Of a DNA stretch of 54,708 nt, positions 14,788-24,169 are shown piece after piece. The notes under the pieces are model-generated. The model was given only the letters and a program-made list of their open reading frames with translations, was not told the origin of the DNA and ran no database searches. This stretch comes from a virus. The DNA lies in IMG/VR virus record IMGVR_UViG_3300021477_000008, positions 1 to 54,708 of that record, one strand, 5' to 3'. Made by a program: the position numbers and the translations under genes. Position 1 is the stretch's first letter. The number at the start of each line of letters is the position of its first letter.

Positions 14788-15404
14788 AAATCGGCAACTA
14801 CAACATCCGCGCTTTCTGCGTCACCGTTCAGGAAATGCCTGAGCGCTGGGAGTTTATTTCAAAACACTTCAAAGATGTTGGATTCGAGTGCGAACCGTTT
14901 AACGGAATTAGCGCAGAAGCCTCAGGACTTCGCACGACTCACCCGTATGAGCGAGACGCCCCCGGCAGCGGTTGGAACATCGGAAAACGCCCCGTGGCGT
15001 GCTGGTTGTCGTTCTACATGCTTTGGAGCGCCCTCAATTTGCTGGACGACGAATATTTCCTCACAGTTGAATGGGATTGCAAAATGCCGACTTACTGGAA
15101 ACAGCGCACCGAAGACGCGCTGCGAGACGTTCCAAGAGATTTCGACATGCTTCTGCTCGGGTCATGTTGCTGCAAAGACAGGCCCACGACTCACGTTGCC
15201 GGAAATGTCTATGAAGTGAAGTATCCCCAGTGTGGACATGCGACGATTATCGCCAAGAAAGCGTTGCCGACGATTCTGGCGACGCAGCGCAAAGTGTACG
15301 CCCCGCTCGATATTTCCTTGATGCTCCACACGATGCCGTTGCTCAAGGTTTACACCGTGCTCCCGCGCATCGCAGACCAATTTGACACTCAACTCCCTCA
15401 ATGA
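14784..15404 (+). CDS. GT25-like glycosyltransferase (206 aa)
   Basis: The protein begins MKIGNYNIRAFCVTVQEMPERWEF and resembles family 25 LPS glycosyltransferases, where such a segment reads the donor. VEWDCKMP (near residue 93) sits where the family usually has EDD, so the acidic metal-binding motif is altered but keeps an Asp. KYPQCGHATIIAKKAL matches the later conserved region. The ATG at 14784 overlaps the preceding stop (ATGA). It probably adds a sugar to a surface or virion glycan. Confidence 0.6.
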   Translation: MKIGNYNIRAFCVTVQEMPERWEFISKHFKDVGFECEPFNGISAEASGLRTTHPYERDAPGSGWNIGKRPVACWLSFYMLWSALNLLDDEYFLTVEWDCKMPTYWKQRTEDALRDVPRDFDMLLLGSCCCKDRPTTHVAGNVYEVKYPQCGHATIIAKKALPTILATQRKVYAPLDISLMLHTMPLLKVYTVLPRIADQFDTQLPQ

Positions 15405-15419
15405 TATAACCACAATCAC

Positions 15420-15704
15420 ATGAATACTTCTGATTCCATTAACGAATTGTTTGAAGGCGGGATTCTCGGAATGAACATCGGCAGACCGCCAGCCGGTCAA
15501 GGCAGCGCAAAATATTTCATCAACGCCGGGCAGGGCGTCCCGACCGGTGACGTTGGAAATCACATGCAGATTCAGCATCAAGTCGTCGGCGAAAGCATCC
15601 CGGAATGCCTTGAGAAGCTGAGAAAGCAGGTCGAACAAGCCGCCGAACTCAAAACCGAACCCACGGGCATCATACGGATGCCGAACCCGAACGGAAGGGG
15701 ATGA
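15420..15704 (+). CDS. Hypothetical protein (94 aa)
   Basis: A Gly-rich N-terminal half (GGILGMNIGRPPAGQGSAKYF) is followed by one helix (SIPECLEKLRKQVEQAAEL). The gene lies 15 bp after the glycosyltransferase and 1 bp before the next gene, at the start of the scaffold-side segment. It may be a small capsid-assembly component by position. No family is recognised. Confidence 0.6.
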   Translation: MNTSDSINELFEGGILGMNIGRPPAGQGSAKYFINAGQGVPTGDVGNHMQIQHQVVGESIPECLEKLRKQVEQAAELKTEPTGIIRMPNPNGRG

Positions 15705-15705
15705 C

Positions 15706-15993
15706 ATGACCTCTGCGAAAAAACTCGTTTGGGCAAACAAAGAATTGCGGGAATGGTGGGTCGGGGTCGCCACTCATCCTTACTTCAATCAAGTGTGGGT
15801 GCTGGCCAAAGCCGATTTGTTCGACCAGGACATCCCGAACGAACAATTCAAGGGTGCGAAACTCATCATGGACACGTTGCAGGAATTCGCCGCGCCCGAA
15901 GGCGCATCAGCCGAAGTGCCGTCGCCGGGAATTGTCCATGTCCTGCCCAATCCGCGAGTAAAGAAAGAGAAAACCGTCGCAGCAACGGACTGA
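15706..15993 (+). CDS. Hypothetical protein (95 aa)
   Basis: The N-terminal helical region (KLVWANKELREWWVGVATHP) and DQDIPNEQFKGAKLIMDTL give a compact helical protein with a basic, Pro-rich tail (LPNPRVKKEK). It sits 3 bp before the scaffold-like gene. The function is unknown; it is probably virion-related by context. Confidence 0.6.
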   Translation: MTSAKKLVWANKELREWWVGVATHPYFNQVWVLAKADLFDQDIPNEQFKGAKLIMDTLQEFAAPEGASAEVPSPGIVHVLPNPRVKKEKTVAATD

Positions 15994-15996
15994 TTT

Positions 15997-17295
15997 ATGC
16001 CAGAAACCACACTCCAAGTTCCCGCATCGGCAACGCCTATGGGCGGCACGGTAACGACCGAAACCGCGTCACCGGCGCAAAATGCGCCCGGCTCATCCAC
16101 GACCGATACATCCACGAACAAAGACGGCGGCATTGACGTTGGCGCATGGGACAAGCTCGTGGAACGCGAGGGCGGCAAACCCGATGCCGAGCCGGAAGCC
16201 AAGGCTGATAAACCGGCCTCAAAGGCGGCAGACAAACCCAAACCCGCCGAGGCGAAGAAACCGGAGTCCAAGAAACCAGAGGAAAAACCCAAGCTGGAGG
16301 ATAAGGCCGAAACAAAACCAGAGGATAAGCCAGTCGAAAAAAAGGTGGGCGCACCCGGCGAACAAAACTGGCAGGCGGGCCCGAAACAACTCCGCGAGCG
16401 CAAGGAGCAGCTTGAGAAGGAGCTTGGCGAGTCCACCCAGACCATAAACGACCTCAAGACCAAAATTGCGGACTGGGAGAAACGCGGCAAGGATACCGAG
16501 GGCTTGCTGGCTCAACTCGACGCCGAGCGCAAGGAAAAGGAAGCGATTCTTGCCGAGAACCGGATGCTCAAGCAGGAATCATCGCCCGAATTCAAGGAGA
16601 AGTACGACAAGCCGTTTGAAAGGCAGGTTGCCTTTGCCCAAAACAACCTCGTCGGCCTGACCAAGCAGGACGGTTCGCCGTTCACTTGGGAAAAGGATTT
16701 TGTGAGCATGTACTCGATGCCGCCCGCCGCCGCGCACGCCGCCGCCGAGGAAATGCTTGGCCCGAAACAAGCCCAAATCGTGATGAACGAGATTCGGGAC
16801 TTGAAGAAGCTGGACTTTGAGCGCAGCGCCGCCCTGCGTGCCGAGAAGGAACAATACGCGGAAAAGACAAAAGCTGACCAAGCCAAATCCGCCGAGGTCA
16901 AGGCCCGAGAACAGCAGCAGCAGGCCACGCAACGCAAGGCGCTGGAAGAAGCGTGGACAAAGGTGAATCAGGACTTGGAAGCCAGCGAAGATTACAAGAC
17001 AGACCCGGGCGACAAGGAAATTATCGCGGCCCGTAACAAGGATTTGGCCATATTCGACAAACCCTCGAAGAACATCGAGGAAAAAATCGTCAAGGACGCC
17101 CATATCCGTCAGCGCGTCGGCTCGTGGGTCGTACAACGGATTCTCATTGGCCGATTACAGCAACAGCTTGCCGAACTCAAGGAACAGCTTGAGGACAAAG
17201 AACCGTTGCCGCCCAATGGCGGTCGTCATGCCGGGGGCGACCGCGTGAAACCGGAAGATGAACCGTTTGAGACGGCGGCGCTCAAAATCCGATAA
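15997..17295 (+). CDS. Scaffolding-like coiled-coil protein (432 aa)
   Basis: The N-terminal 120 residues are Ala/Pro/Lys/Glu-rich and disordered. A long helical region follows with heptad patterns (about residues 125-190 and 265-330, for example LRERKEQLEKELGES). A short folded-looking centre carries FTWEKDFVSMYSMPP, and the tail is charged. High charge, high helix content and low aromatic content are typical of phage scaffolding proteins, which template procapsid assembly. It is separated from the putative capsid gene by the glycan cassette, which is unusual. Confidence 0.6.
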   Translation: MPETTLQVPASATPMGGTVTTETASPAQNAPGSSTTDTSTNKDGGIDVGAWDKLVEREGGKPDAEPEAKADKPASKAADKPKPAEAKKPESKKPEEKPKLEDKAETKPEDKPVEKKVGAPGEQNWQAGPKQLRERKEQLEKELGESTQTINDLKTKIADWEKRGKDTEGLLAQLDAERKEKEAILAENRMLKQESSPEFKEKYDKPFERQVAFAQNNLVGLTKQDGSPFTWEKDFVSMYSMPPAAAHAAAEEMLGPKQAQIVMNEIRDLKKLDFERSAALRAEKEQYAEKTKADQAKSAEVKAREQQQQATQRKALEEAWTKVNQDLEASEDYKTDPGDKEIIAARNKDLAIFDKPSKNIEEKIVKDAHIRQRVGSWVVQRILIGRLQQQLAELKEQLEDKEPLPPNGGRHAGGDRVKPEDEPFETAALKIR

Positions 17296-17750
17296 TGCTC
17301 AAGACGCTCCCCGACATCTCGTTTCCGATAACGAAATCGTCCATCAATCCTTTGATGGATTGCATTGTTCAACTCAACACCCAGGACGCCGGATTGCCGG
17401 AAGGGATGCAACGCGCGTTGGGCATCTATTTTCACACATACGATTTGTTCGTGAAAAGCAAGGGCCGCATCAATTATCTTGGACGCGACGGCAGGGAACG
17501 ATTGAAACAGGACGCCTCGATGTTTGTTCAATCCCAAATCGTGACGCGCAATGGCGATTTAAGCGCCGCGCATCTGGCGATTGATTACTCCGACACCATC
17601 GTTCGATGCCGCGAAATGGGCATCACTCCGCTGACCGGGGATGTGGCGGCGTTAATTGCCGAATGCACAGACATGCAGGGCATGAGCGTGGAGATGGAAA
17701 AGCGGGTCGGCTTGCTGATGGACATGCTCGGAAAGAAGTCGGTGGTTTAA
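17295..17750 (+). CDS. Hypothetical protein after scaffold (151 aa)
   Basis: The start overlaps the scaffold-like stop as TAATG. The sequence is helical and globular (for example MDCIVQLNTQDAGLPEGMQRAL), with no membrane or signal segment. The stop TAA shares the palindrome TTAA with the convergent stop of the 1275-residue gene. A head-completion role is possible from position only. Confidence 0.6.
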   Translation: MLKTLPDISFPITKSSINPLMDCIVQLNTQDAGLPEGMQRALGIYFHTYDLFVKSKGRINYLGRDGRERLKQDASMFVQSQIVTRNGDLSAAHLAIDYSDTIVRCREMGITPLTGDVAALIAECTDMQGMSVEMEKRVGLLMDMLGKKSVV

Positions 17751-20700
17751 CGCCGACGCTGAATCTTGGCCTGCATTATCGGTTTCCACAGTGCCTTTTC
17801 CTCCGGCGTTCCCGCGTCGTACACTTCTTGGGCGACATCCAGAGGCAGGCGGGAAAACGAGACAACGCGCGGGTCTTTCTTGGACGCGGCAATCAGGTCG
17901 TTAGCCTGTCTCCGGGTGAGCGAATGGTCGTTGACCATTTCTTCAATCTCTTTTCTGGCAGCATTCGGGTCGGTTTTTAACTTGTTCTTCTCTTGATAAC
18001 GCAAGTCGGACTCCGCGGCTTCCTCTTTGGTTTTTGTGCCGCCGAAATGTTGCTTGTTGTATTCCGAAATCATCTGCATCGCTTTTGTGCGGGTGAGTTC
18101 CGCGGCGGCTGGCATGATGCCGGTAAAACTCTCGTACTTCGCCGACAGCCCCTTATCCATCCGATGCGAGTACTGTTGAAATGAAAACGGTTTGAATTGT
18201 GAAGCAACAAAGCGCAGTTCATCGCCAACCTGCTTCACAAGCGGGTCGTTTTTGTTTGCAATTTCAGTTCCGTAAAAATCCCTGTTCTTGGCCATGTTGC
18301 CGAGCATTTCGAGTATCGGCCCGGATTTGTTGACAACCATTTGTTCAAGTCTGGACAGCACCCCGGACGTTCCGAAATTGTTTCCCGCTTTCACAACAGG
18401 CAGAATGTCCTTCACGTAGGTTGGAAGAATCACGCGCTCTGTCGAACCGTCCGGCAGTGTCCTGCCGGTTTTCGGCATGAAATAATCCTTTAATTCATCC
18501 GGGCCTTTGCCGGTGTGGAGATATTGGTACATCGCTCCCAACGCCCCGACAACGATAGGAAGGGAAATCGCGTAGGCCATGCGATGCGTCACAGCTGGGT
18601 CGCCGGATTTGAGACGCGCGGCGAGTGTGGCCGTGTCCTTGATTGCGCCGCCAAGTTCCCGGACAGTCCCGAGATTCCATCCAAGAGAACGAGTCGCCAG
18701 CATCGCCGCGTCCTTGAGCGTTTTGTTCCAAAACAAATTGTCGTAAACCATCTGGCCCATGCGATTGTCCACCGAATCCCATATCTTGCCGAACACCTTG
18801 CGCTGCTGCTCAAGGTTCATCGTTGGATTCTTTTCCATTTCCATGCGGGCCATGTCCGCGAAGATGCCGAGCTTCATGCGCGGGACAACAACTTCCATCA
18901 CGGGCTTGCTTGCGGCTTCAATCGCGGCGAATGGTGCGCGGAACGCCGCGCCGATGTGGTTGCCTTCGTGAAACGCTTTCCAGAACGATTCAATGGATGA
19001 ATTCTTGTAATATTTGTCCATCGTGACACGCCCCCCGCCCTTGATAAGAGCGTCAACGATTCTGGCATAGTCGCCGCCAACCGTTCCCGGTTTGGTGTAC
19101 TCGTTCAACACCTTGTTGCCGCGAATCAGGTTATCAACGGCTGGCCCGTGACCGGGGGCGGTGGACGCAATACCAGCCGATTTAGCGGCACCGCTAACAT
19201 CACCACGAGACGCCTGTTCGATTGCCAACGCGAGCTTTGAGACGGCAGAATCAATCGCCGTGAATCTCAAATGATAGGCGGACAAGCCCAGTTGAAACTG
19301 ATTAAGCACATTGCTGGCCGCGAGAACACCCCGAAACAAGGCGAACTTGCGGAGTCCGGGAGACAGGTAATTATTGATGATTCTGGCCGCGTCATCCGGG
19401 GCGTAATACGAGCCGCGTTTGGCCAACGACCCTTGCGCCGTCGTGCCCTCGTACACGTCGGCAATGCGGTCGTCAATCTTGGTGTAACCATCCGGCGTCG
19501 GCTCAGTGGCCCGAACAAACTTTGCCAGCCCCGCGTCCTTCATTTCGTTCAGGACTTTGTGGGCCATCACGTACCTGTCCATTTCGTGAAGTTTAAGGAG
19601 CGTTAATTCAACGGGATTTGTGGACACAGGTTTAAGCCCTGCCGCGATGCCGTCCGCCGTTGTCGGAATGGTTCGCTTTTTGAGAAATGATTTCGGGCCT
19701 TCAAACGGGCGTTTTCCAAAGATTCTTGCGAACAGATTGGAGGCGGCGTCGGGTTGTTCCCAAAGATGCGGGAAATAATTCTCAATCAGCTTTTCCAGTT
19801 TGCCAGTGCCGAGAGCGCGAACATCGGCCACGCGCTTGTTAAAGGCGTCACGCAATACCCGGCTGAGTTTATCCAAGTCCGGCGTGGCCTGCGCCCTATC
19901 GTTCTCCATGTTGTCAATGAACCTGAGATTGAAGGCTTGCGGCGATTTTTCAAACATCTTGCGAGCCTCATCCAGCTTGGCGCGTTCCTGAATGTCTTTT
20001 GCCTCCAACTCTCCGGCGCGATGGCGAAGGATTCCAGCGGTGGTTAGCGACTCTGCGCTTTTGTTTGGGGCGCGAAAAGCGGAGTTAAGTTCGGATGCGG
20101 ATTCGGCAACGGCACTCGCGGCGGCTTTGATGGCGGGCAATGCGTCTTTTTCGGCGAACTCCTTTAGTCCGGGCACAATCGCCATTTGCAGTTGAGACGA
20201 CGGATGAACGCCAGCATCGGACGGTGTCACGGTAGACGGCTTCGGTTGAACCTCTGTAATTTGAACATCTCCTTTTTGAGGAACGAACTTGCCTCCCTTG
20301 TCTTTCGTGCCAGATTCCACCTTGTCCACTTCCACGCCTTTAAATGGATTGAACTTCTTGAAGTCCGCAATGGATTGAACGGCTGATTTACCGTCTTTGG
20401 TCGTGACACGAATAAAAGTAGAGCCTTCCGGGGCTTTGACTGAAACCTTGTCAGAGGACGCTAATGCTTCCATGCCGGTTTTATCAACAGCAGGCGCAAC
20501 AGGCGGCGTCTCGGCGGGTTTGTTTACCGGTTGGTCAACTATGGGTTTGGGTTCTTCCGGCAAATCGCTCGAATGCAGTTTACCCGGTTCTGTCGCTGTC
20601 GGCAGTCCGGTTTCTGTCGCCGCCGTCTGGCGCGTGATGAACTTGCCTTGCGCGTCCACAAACCCTTCCTGCGCCCCGGACGTATCCGGCTGGCCGTTGG

Positions 20701-21574
20701 CCTTTGCATTCGCGTAGGCGTCAACGTGGTCTTTGCCTGTGAACACCTTGCCGTTGACTTGAATCGCGGGTGTTACTTGGTTTTCTTGCGCTTCTTCCGT
20801 TTGCCTTCCTCGTGTTTCGCTTGGCGTTGCTCCCGGTACGCCGCCGCCAGCGCCACGTCCTGCGGATGGCCCGCCCGCATCATTTCCTTGACGTTGTGTT
20901 GGAACGCTTCCCGGCTGCTCGCTTTCAGTAGTGGCATTTGGTTCTCCTTTCGTTGTTGGTAAAACATCTCCCGTAATGGCGTGCGCTCCCGCCGTGGCGG
21001 CAATCGCCGTTCCGCCCAATAGATTGACGGCTTCATGCGCGGCATTGCCCCAATCTCCGGCTTTTACCGCCTTGACCAAAGGATTCGCGGAGTCAATCGC
21101 GCCTTTTGCTCCGAGCACGGCAAAGCCCGCGCTCAAGACGCGCTGCAAGGTCTTGGGCGCTTTCAGAACCAGCGTGCCAAGTCCGAGAAGGTTTTCGATT
21201 CCCTCGCCTTGCTCAATCGCGCCAGCGCCAGCCCCGGCGATGGCCTTCACGGGTTTGGTTTGAAGAAGTCTGCCAATGTCGGGCGAACCTTGATACGCAA
21301 AGTCTTGGTCTGCGTTACTGGGTTGGGCGACAAAACTTAGCACGTCTTTCGCCTGGTCAATCCCGCGTTGAACGGGCGGGACGAGCGACGTGAGCGGAGT
21401 CAACGCTGCCGCTTTCAGGTCTGAGCCGGTGTCTTTGAGGTTTTGGAGAAGTCTCGCGCCAGTCGCGGCGGGGGTATCTTCGTCCTCAAGCGGCGCGGTA
21501 TCGTTCCATGCCGGTGATTCTATGGGAGAGGTTTCATCCCATGCGACCGGACTACTGGCTGGCGTCGTCGGCAT
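17747..21574 (-). CDS. Large internal virion / ejection-type protein (1275 aa)
   Basis: This is the longest gene in the window. The N-terminus is Pro/Thr/Glu-rich (repeated PAWNDTAP-like units), followed by Ala/Gly-rich hydrophobic helices (about 105-215), a long disordered stretch to about 470, then a mostly helical body. The body has ENYFPHLWEQPD near residue 600 and hydrophobic helices around 950-1000. Similar giant polyvalent proteins in short-tailed phages are ejected with the DNA. A GFVDAQGKFITRQTA segment near 310 recurs in such proteins. No lysozyme or protease catalytic motif was recognised. It overlaps the next upstream gene by 23 bp. Confidence 0.65.
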   Translation of the reverse strand: MPTTPASSPVAWDETSPIESPAWNDTAPLEDEDTPAATGARLLQNLKDTGSDLKAAALTPLTSLVPPVQRGIDQAKDVLSFVAQPSNADQDFAYQGSPDIGRLLQTKPVKAIAGAGAGAIEQGEGIENLLGLGTLVLKAPKTLQRVLSAGFAVLGAKGAIDSANPLVKAVKAGDWGNAAHEAVNLLGGTAIAATAGAHAITGDVLPTTKGEPNATTESEQPGSVPTQRQGNDAGGPSAGRGAGGGVPGATPSETRGRQTEEAQENQVTPAIQVNGKVFTGKDHVDAYANAKANGQPDTSGAQEGFVDAQGKFITRQTAATETGLPTATEPGKLHSSDLPEEPKPIVDQPVNKPAETPPVAPAVDKTGMEALASSDKVSVKAPEGSTFIRVTTKDGKSAVQSIADFKKFNPFKGVEVDKVESGTKDKGGKFVPQKGDVQITEVQPKPSTVTPSDAGVHPSSQLQMAIVPGLKEFAEKDALPAIKAAASAVAESASELNSAFRAPNKSAESLTTAGILRHRAGELEAKDIQERAKLDEARKMFEKSPQAFNLRFIDNMENDRAQATPDLDKLSRVLRDAFNKRVADVRALGTGKLEKLIENYFPHLWEQPDAASNLFARIFGKRPFEGPKSFLKKRTIPTTADGIAAGLKPVSTNPVELTLLKLHEMDRYVMAHKVLNEMKDAGLAKFVRATEPTPDGYTKIDDRIADVYEGTTAQGSLAKRGSYYAPDDAARIINNYLSPGLRKFALFRGVLAASNVLNQFQLGLSAYHLRFTAIDSAVSKLALAIEQASRGDVSGAAKSAGIASTAPGHGPAVDNLIRGNKVLNEYTKPGTVGGDYARIVDALIKGGGRVTMDKYYKNSSIESFWKAFHEGNHIGAAFRAPFAAIEAASKPVMEVVVPRMKLGIFADMARMEMEKNPTMNLEQQRKVFGKIWDSVDNRMGQMVYDNLFWNKTLKDAAMLATRSLGWNLGTVRELGGAIKDTATLAARLKSGDPAVTHRMAYAISLPIVVGALGAMYQYLHTGKGPDELKDYFMPKTGRTLPDGSTERVILPTYVKDILPVVKAGNNFGTSGVLSRLEQMVVNKSGPILEMLGNMAKNRDFYGTEIANKNDPLVKQVGDELRFVASQFKPFSFQQYSHRMDKGLSAKYESFTGIMPAAAELTRTKAMQMISEYNKQHFGGTKTKEEAAESDLRYQEKNKLKTDPNAARKEIEEMVNDHSLTRRQANDLIAASKKDPRVVSFSRLPLDVAQEVYDAGTPEEKALWKPIMQAKIQRRR

Positions 21575-22382
21575 ACCTCAAGAACTTCTTGGTTGTGGCG
21601 TCGAAAATCGCCGTCCTGCCGTCTTTGGTTTTCCGGGCGACTTCATTATTGCCCGAGTCATTCGCGCCAGTAGCGGCAATTGTAGCCCCTTGTACAATCG
21701 GGCCTGCGCCAGACGGAGGCGAGGCGTTGCTCACGGACGGCAATCGGCTTTGTTGCTGTGCCATCCGCAGCGCATTCACGTAATTTGTGCCCGTGCCGGG
21801 AGGCGCGTTCGTGCCGAGCACGGAATTAATCACCGGGTCATTCAACGGAACACCTGTGAAACGAATGGTGTCGGCGGCAGTTGTTCCCGTCTGGCCGGGA
21901 GCGGGGAAATCGAGCTTGCCCATCGAGGTTCTGTCGCCCTTTTTGTTGGCGTTTTCCTCTGCCATCGCCTTCCAGACCGTGCTTTTGTCCGCGTGCGGAT
22001 ATTTGTCGAGGGCGGCTTTCGCGCCAACGTCAGGCAATGCTTCCAGAAAACCCGCCGTGTCCGTGTTGGTCATGTCGGTCAAGTCTTGCGCGGCTTTCTT
22101 TGCGGCTTCGGCATCCGTGATGCGCTGTTCCTGATTTTTGACTTGTTGCTGGCGATAATTCGCAAGGCTGGTTTGTTGGGCCATGCGAAGCGCGTTGACG
22201 GCCGCCGTCTGTTGGGCTTGTTGCTGCTGTTCTTGGGCGAGCGTTTGATAGGAAAGCGCCAGCCGATTTGCGGCCTCGTTTTCCTCATCGGTTTGCGACC
22301 GTGCGCGCGCGCCCGCCGCCGCCCCCGCGCTAATCGCGCCGAGCACGTCCGGGCCGTGAATCCAGTTCGGTTCAAAAGGCAT
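21552..22382 (-). CDS. Internal virion-like Gln/Ala-rich protein (276 aa)
   Basis: A Gly/Ala N-terminal segment (VLGAISAGAAAGARARS) is followed by a long Gln-rich helix (about 35-95, TLAQEQQQQAQQTAAV and on), a globular middle and a C-terminal KTKDGRTAIFDATTKKFLRY strand pair. This resembles the smaller ejection proteins of short-tailed phages. It sits directly upstream of the giant internal protein in the same leftward operon. Confidence 0.6.
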   Translation of the reverse strand: MPFEPNWIHGPDVLGAISAGAAAGARARSQTDEENEAANRLALSYQTLAQEQQQQAQQTAAVNALRMAQQTSLANYRQQQVKNQEQRITDAEAAKKAAQDLTDMTNTDTAGFLEALPDVGAKAALDKYPHADKSTVWKAMAEENANKKGDRTSMGKLDFPAPGQTGTTAADTIRFTGVPLNDPVINSVLGTNAPPGTGTNYVNALRMAQQQSRLPSVSNASPPSGAGPIVQGATIAATGANDSGNNEVARKTKDGRTAIFDATTKKFLRYADDASQ

Positions 22383-22385
22383 AGG

Positions 22386-23387
22386 TCAGAACTGTTTATT
22401 GCAGAACACCGCTCCCCCGAACACCTGATTTATAGCCGGAAGCTGGTCGTCGGGTTGGCTGTCTTCGAGTTCCCGATTGAGGGATTCCACCGCGCCAGCC
22501 CACCATTGTTTTGATGCCTCGAAATTGTTCGATTCCTCCTGTTTCCACGCGAGCACGCCTTGTTTCAACGCGCCGATGTCGTTTATCAGCAGCAAATCGG
22601 TCGGGGCAGAAACAGGGATGAACCTGAGTTTGACCAGCGCAATGATGGTCTGGTTGCAACCGTTTTGATTATACCATCCGGTGTAACGGTCGCCTTCAAG
22701 CTGGTATCTCAAATAGCTCGGGTTGGTTTCGGAAGGCTCGTACACAGCCAAGTCAAACAGCACGTCGTTCACGGTGTCGTACGCGTACATCAAAAGGTTG
22801 CCCTGCGTCTTGGATTTCACAACGCGGTCAATGTGACTCACGAAATACGGATTGCTCGTGCTTCCGAACGGCACGTTGACGGAAATCGTTATGCCCTCGC
22901 TCCAAGTGCCGTCGCCGTTGTTGGTCGTCAACGGCTGATTATTGTTGTCCGTGCCAAACAAGGTCACGGTCGCGCCAATGTCTTCCTTGACCATCGGATA
23001 AATGCGTACGGCGCAGTTCGGCCCGTAAATGTCGTTATACGTCGGGGCTTTGTACTGCAACTTCATCATGCGCTCCCGACCGCACCACGAATCCCAGTCA
23101 CGACGGCCCCAGGCACGATTGCCGAACATGAATTCGTACCACTGGGATTTGACGGGGATATTTTGTTTGCAATCGGCCAAACGCCGGACTTGCCCGACGT
23201 AACGCGGCCATGTGACGCAACCGTTCTTCATGCAAACCCGGACTGGCAGAAGTGTTCCGAACCAATCCCCGCGCTTCAACAGGCGCGGCACGACCTCGTT
23301 GATGATGGAAAAGAATTGGGGCGTGTTCGTGGGCACGCCAGAAGCCGTCTGGAAGGTGCTGGTTTGAATGTCGGCAACGGTGAGCAT
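22386..23387 (-). CDS. Head-tail connector / tail-tube-like protein (333 aa)
   Basis: This is a globular mixed alpha/beta protein beginning MLTVADIQTSTFQTASGV, with many Trp/Tyr residues (WYEFMFGNRAWGRRDWDSW) and a C-terminal helical region. It lies between the ejection-type proteins and the tail proteins, where gatekeeper or tubular-A-type connectors are found in podoviruses. The assignment rests on context. The start overlaps the upstream stop as TGATG. Confidence 0.5.
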   Translation of the reverse strand: MLTVADIQTSTFQTASGVPTNTPQFFSIINEVVPRLLKRGDWFGTLLPVRVCMKNGCVTWPRYVGQVRRLADCKQNIPVKSQWYEFMFGNRAWGRRDWDSWCGRERMMKLQYKAPTYNDIYGPNCAVRIYPMVKEDIGATVTLFGTDNNNQPLTTNNGDGTWSEGITISVNVPFGSTSNPYFVSHIDRVVKSKTQGNLLMYAYDTVNDVLFDLAVYEPSETNPSYLRYQLEGDRYTGWYNQNGCNQTIIALVKLRFIPVSAPTDLLLINDIGALKQGVLAWKQEESNNFEASKQWWAGAVESLNRELEDSQPDDQLPAINQVFGGAVFCNKQF

Positions 23388-24148
23388 CAGTCAATTGGTA
23401 AATCGCTCGGGTAATCCGGGAGGAAATTTCCGTAGCCAGTCACGTTCGTTGGGTCGTACGGGGCTTCGTATCCCGGAGAGGATGACGGGTCTGGATAGGC
23501 GGGATTGGTGCTAAACGGATTCGTCGTTCCAGTGGGAGACGTGACCAAAGGATTTGCCGCAGATGAACTCGAAGCCGGATTGCCTATATTTGAACCGCCA
23601 CCAGTGCCCCCTCCCGGACTTCGCATCGAGGATAGGTATTCATTGAACAACTGTTGAGCGTAATTCGCCGCTTGCGTCGGGTCTGGCGCGGCGTTGTTCA
23701 CCGCGTTCTGTTGGGCAAGCCCAACTTGTGCGTTTGGCCCAAAGAGCGAATTGAGGTTGGACAATCCTTGCTGCTGTTGTTGCTCCGATGCGCCCGCAAT
23801 GTTCCCAAAAAGCGAATTCCACGACAAACCGCTTCCGGGCATTCCGCTGTTGACTCCGTACGTCGCCGACGCATCTTGAAGTGCATTCAATGTTCCGGAC
23901 GATAACGAACCTGAAAGCTGCGCGGCGATGTCCTGACCGGCTTGCGTGTCCAAATCGCTTATGTTCGGCAACGGCGAATTGACGTTGCCAGGGATGTAAC
24001 CGAACGGATTCGAGCCTGACGTGGACGGCGGGTTAAGGCTGAAAGAAGTGGGCGACCCCGTTGATGGCGGAGTGGACGGAGAGCTTGGCCCGAATGTGCC
24101 GGGGAAAGGCAGCACCGTCGTTGTGTCTCCCAGAGAGAGGGTAGCCAT
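23387..24148 (-). CDS. Ser/Pro/Asn-rich low-complexity virion protein (253 aa)
   Basis: The first 75 residues are Ser/Pro/Thr-rich, the centre has a Gln-rich helix (ASEQQQQQGLSNLNSLFG) and the end is Gly/Pro/Tyr-rich. It is coupled by TGATG to the connector-like gene. Such proteins occur among phage internal or tail-tip components, but no family is recognised. Confidence 0.55.
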   Translation of the reverse strand: MATLSLGDTTTVLPFPGTFGPSSPSTPPSTGSPTSFSLNPPSTSGSNPFGYIPGNVNSPLPNISDLDTQAGQDIAAQLSGSLSSGTLNALQDASATYGVNSGMPGSGLSWNSLFGNIAGASEQQQQQGLSNLNSLFGPNAQVGLAQQNAVNNAAPDPTQAANYAQQLFNEYLSSMRSPGGGTGGGSNIGNPASSSSAANPLVTSPTGTTNPFSTNPAYPDPSSSPGYEAPYDPTNVTGYGNFLPDYPSDLPID

Positions 24149-24169
24149 AAGTTTAGTTGTGGTTTGTTT

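Noticed and set aside
21390-22514. 374-residue rightward ORF antisense to the internal virion genes
   Set aside because: Covers the boundary of two good leftward genes, is Arg/Gly-rich, and has no motif or ribosome binding site.
22560-23414. 284-residue rightward ORF antisense to the connector-like gene
   Set aside because: Val/Arg/His-rich shadow of the leftward gene, with no recognisable features.
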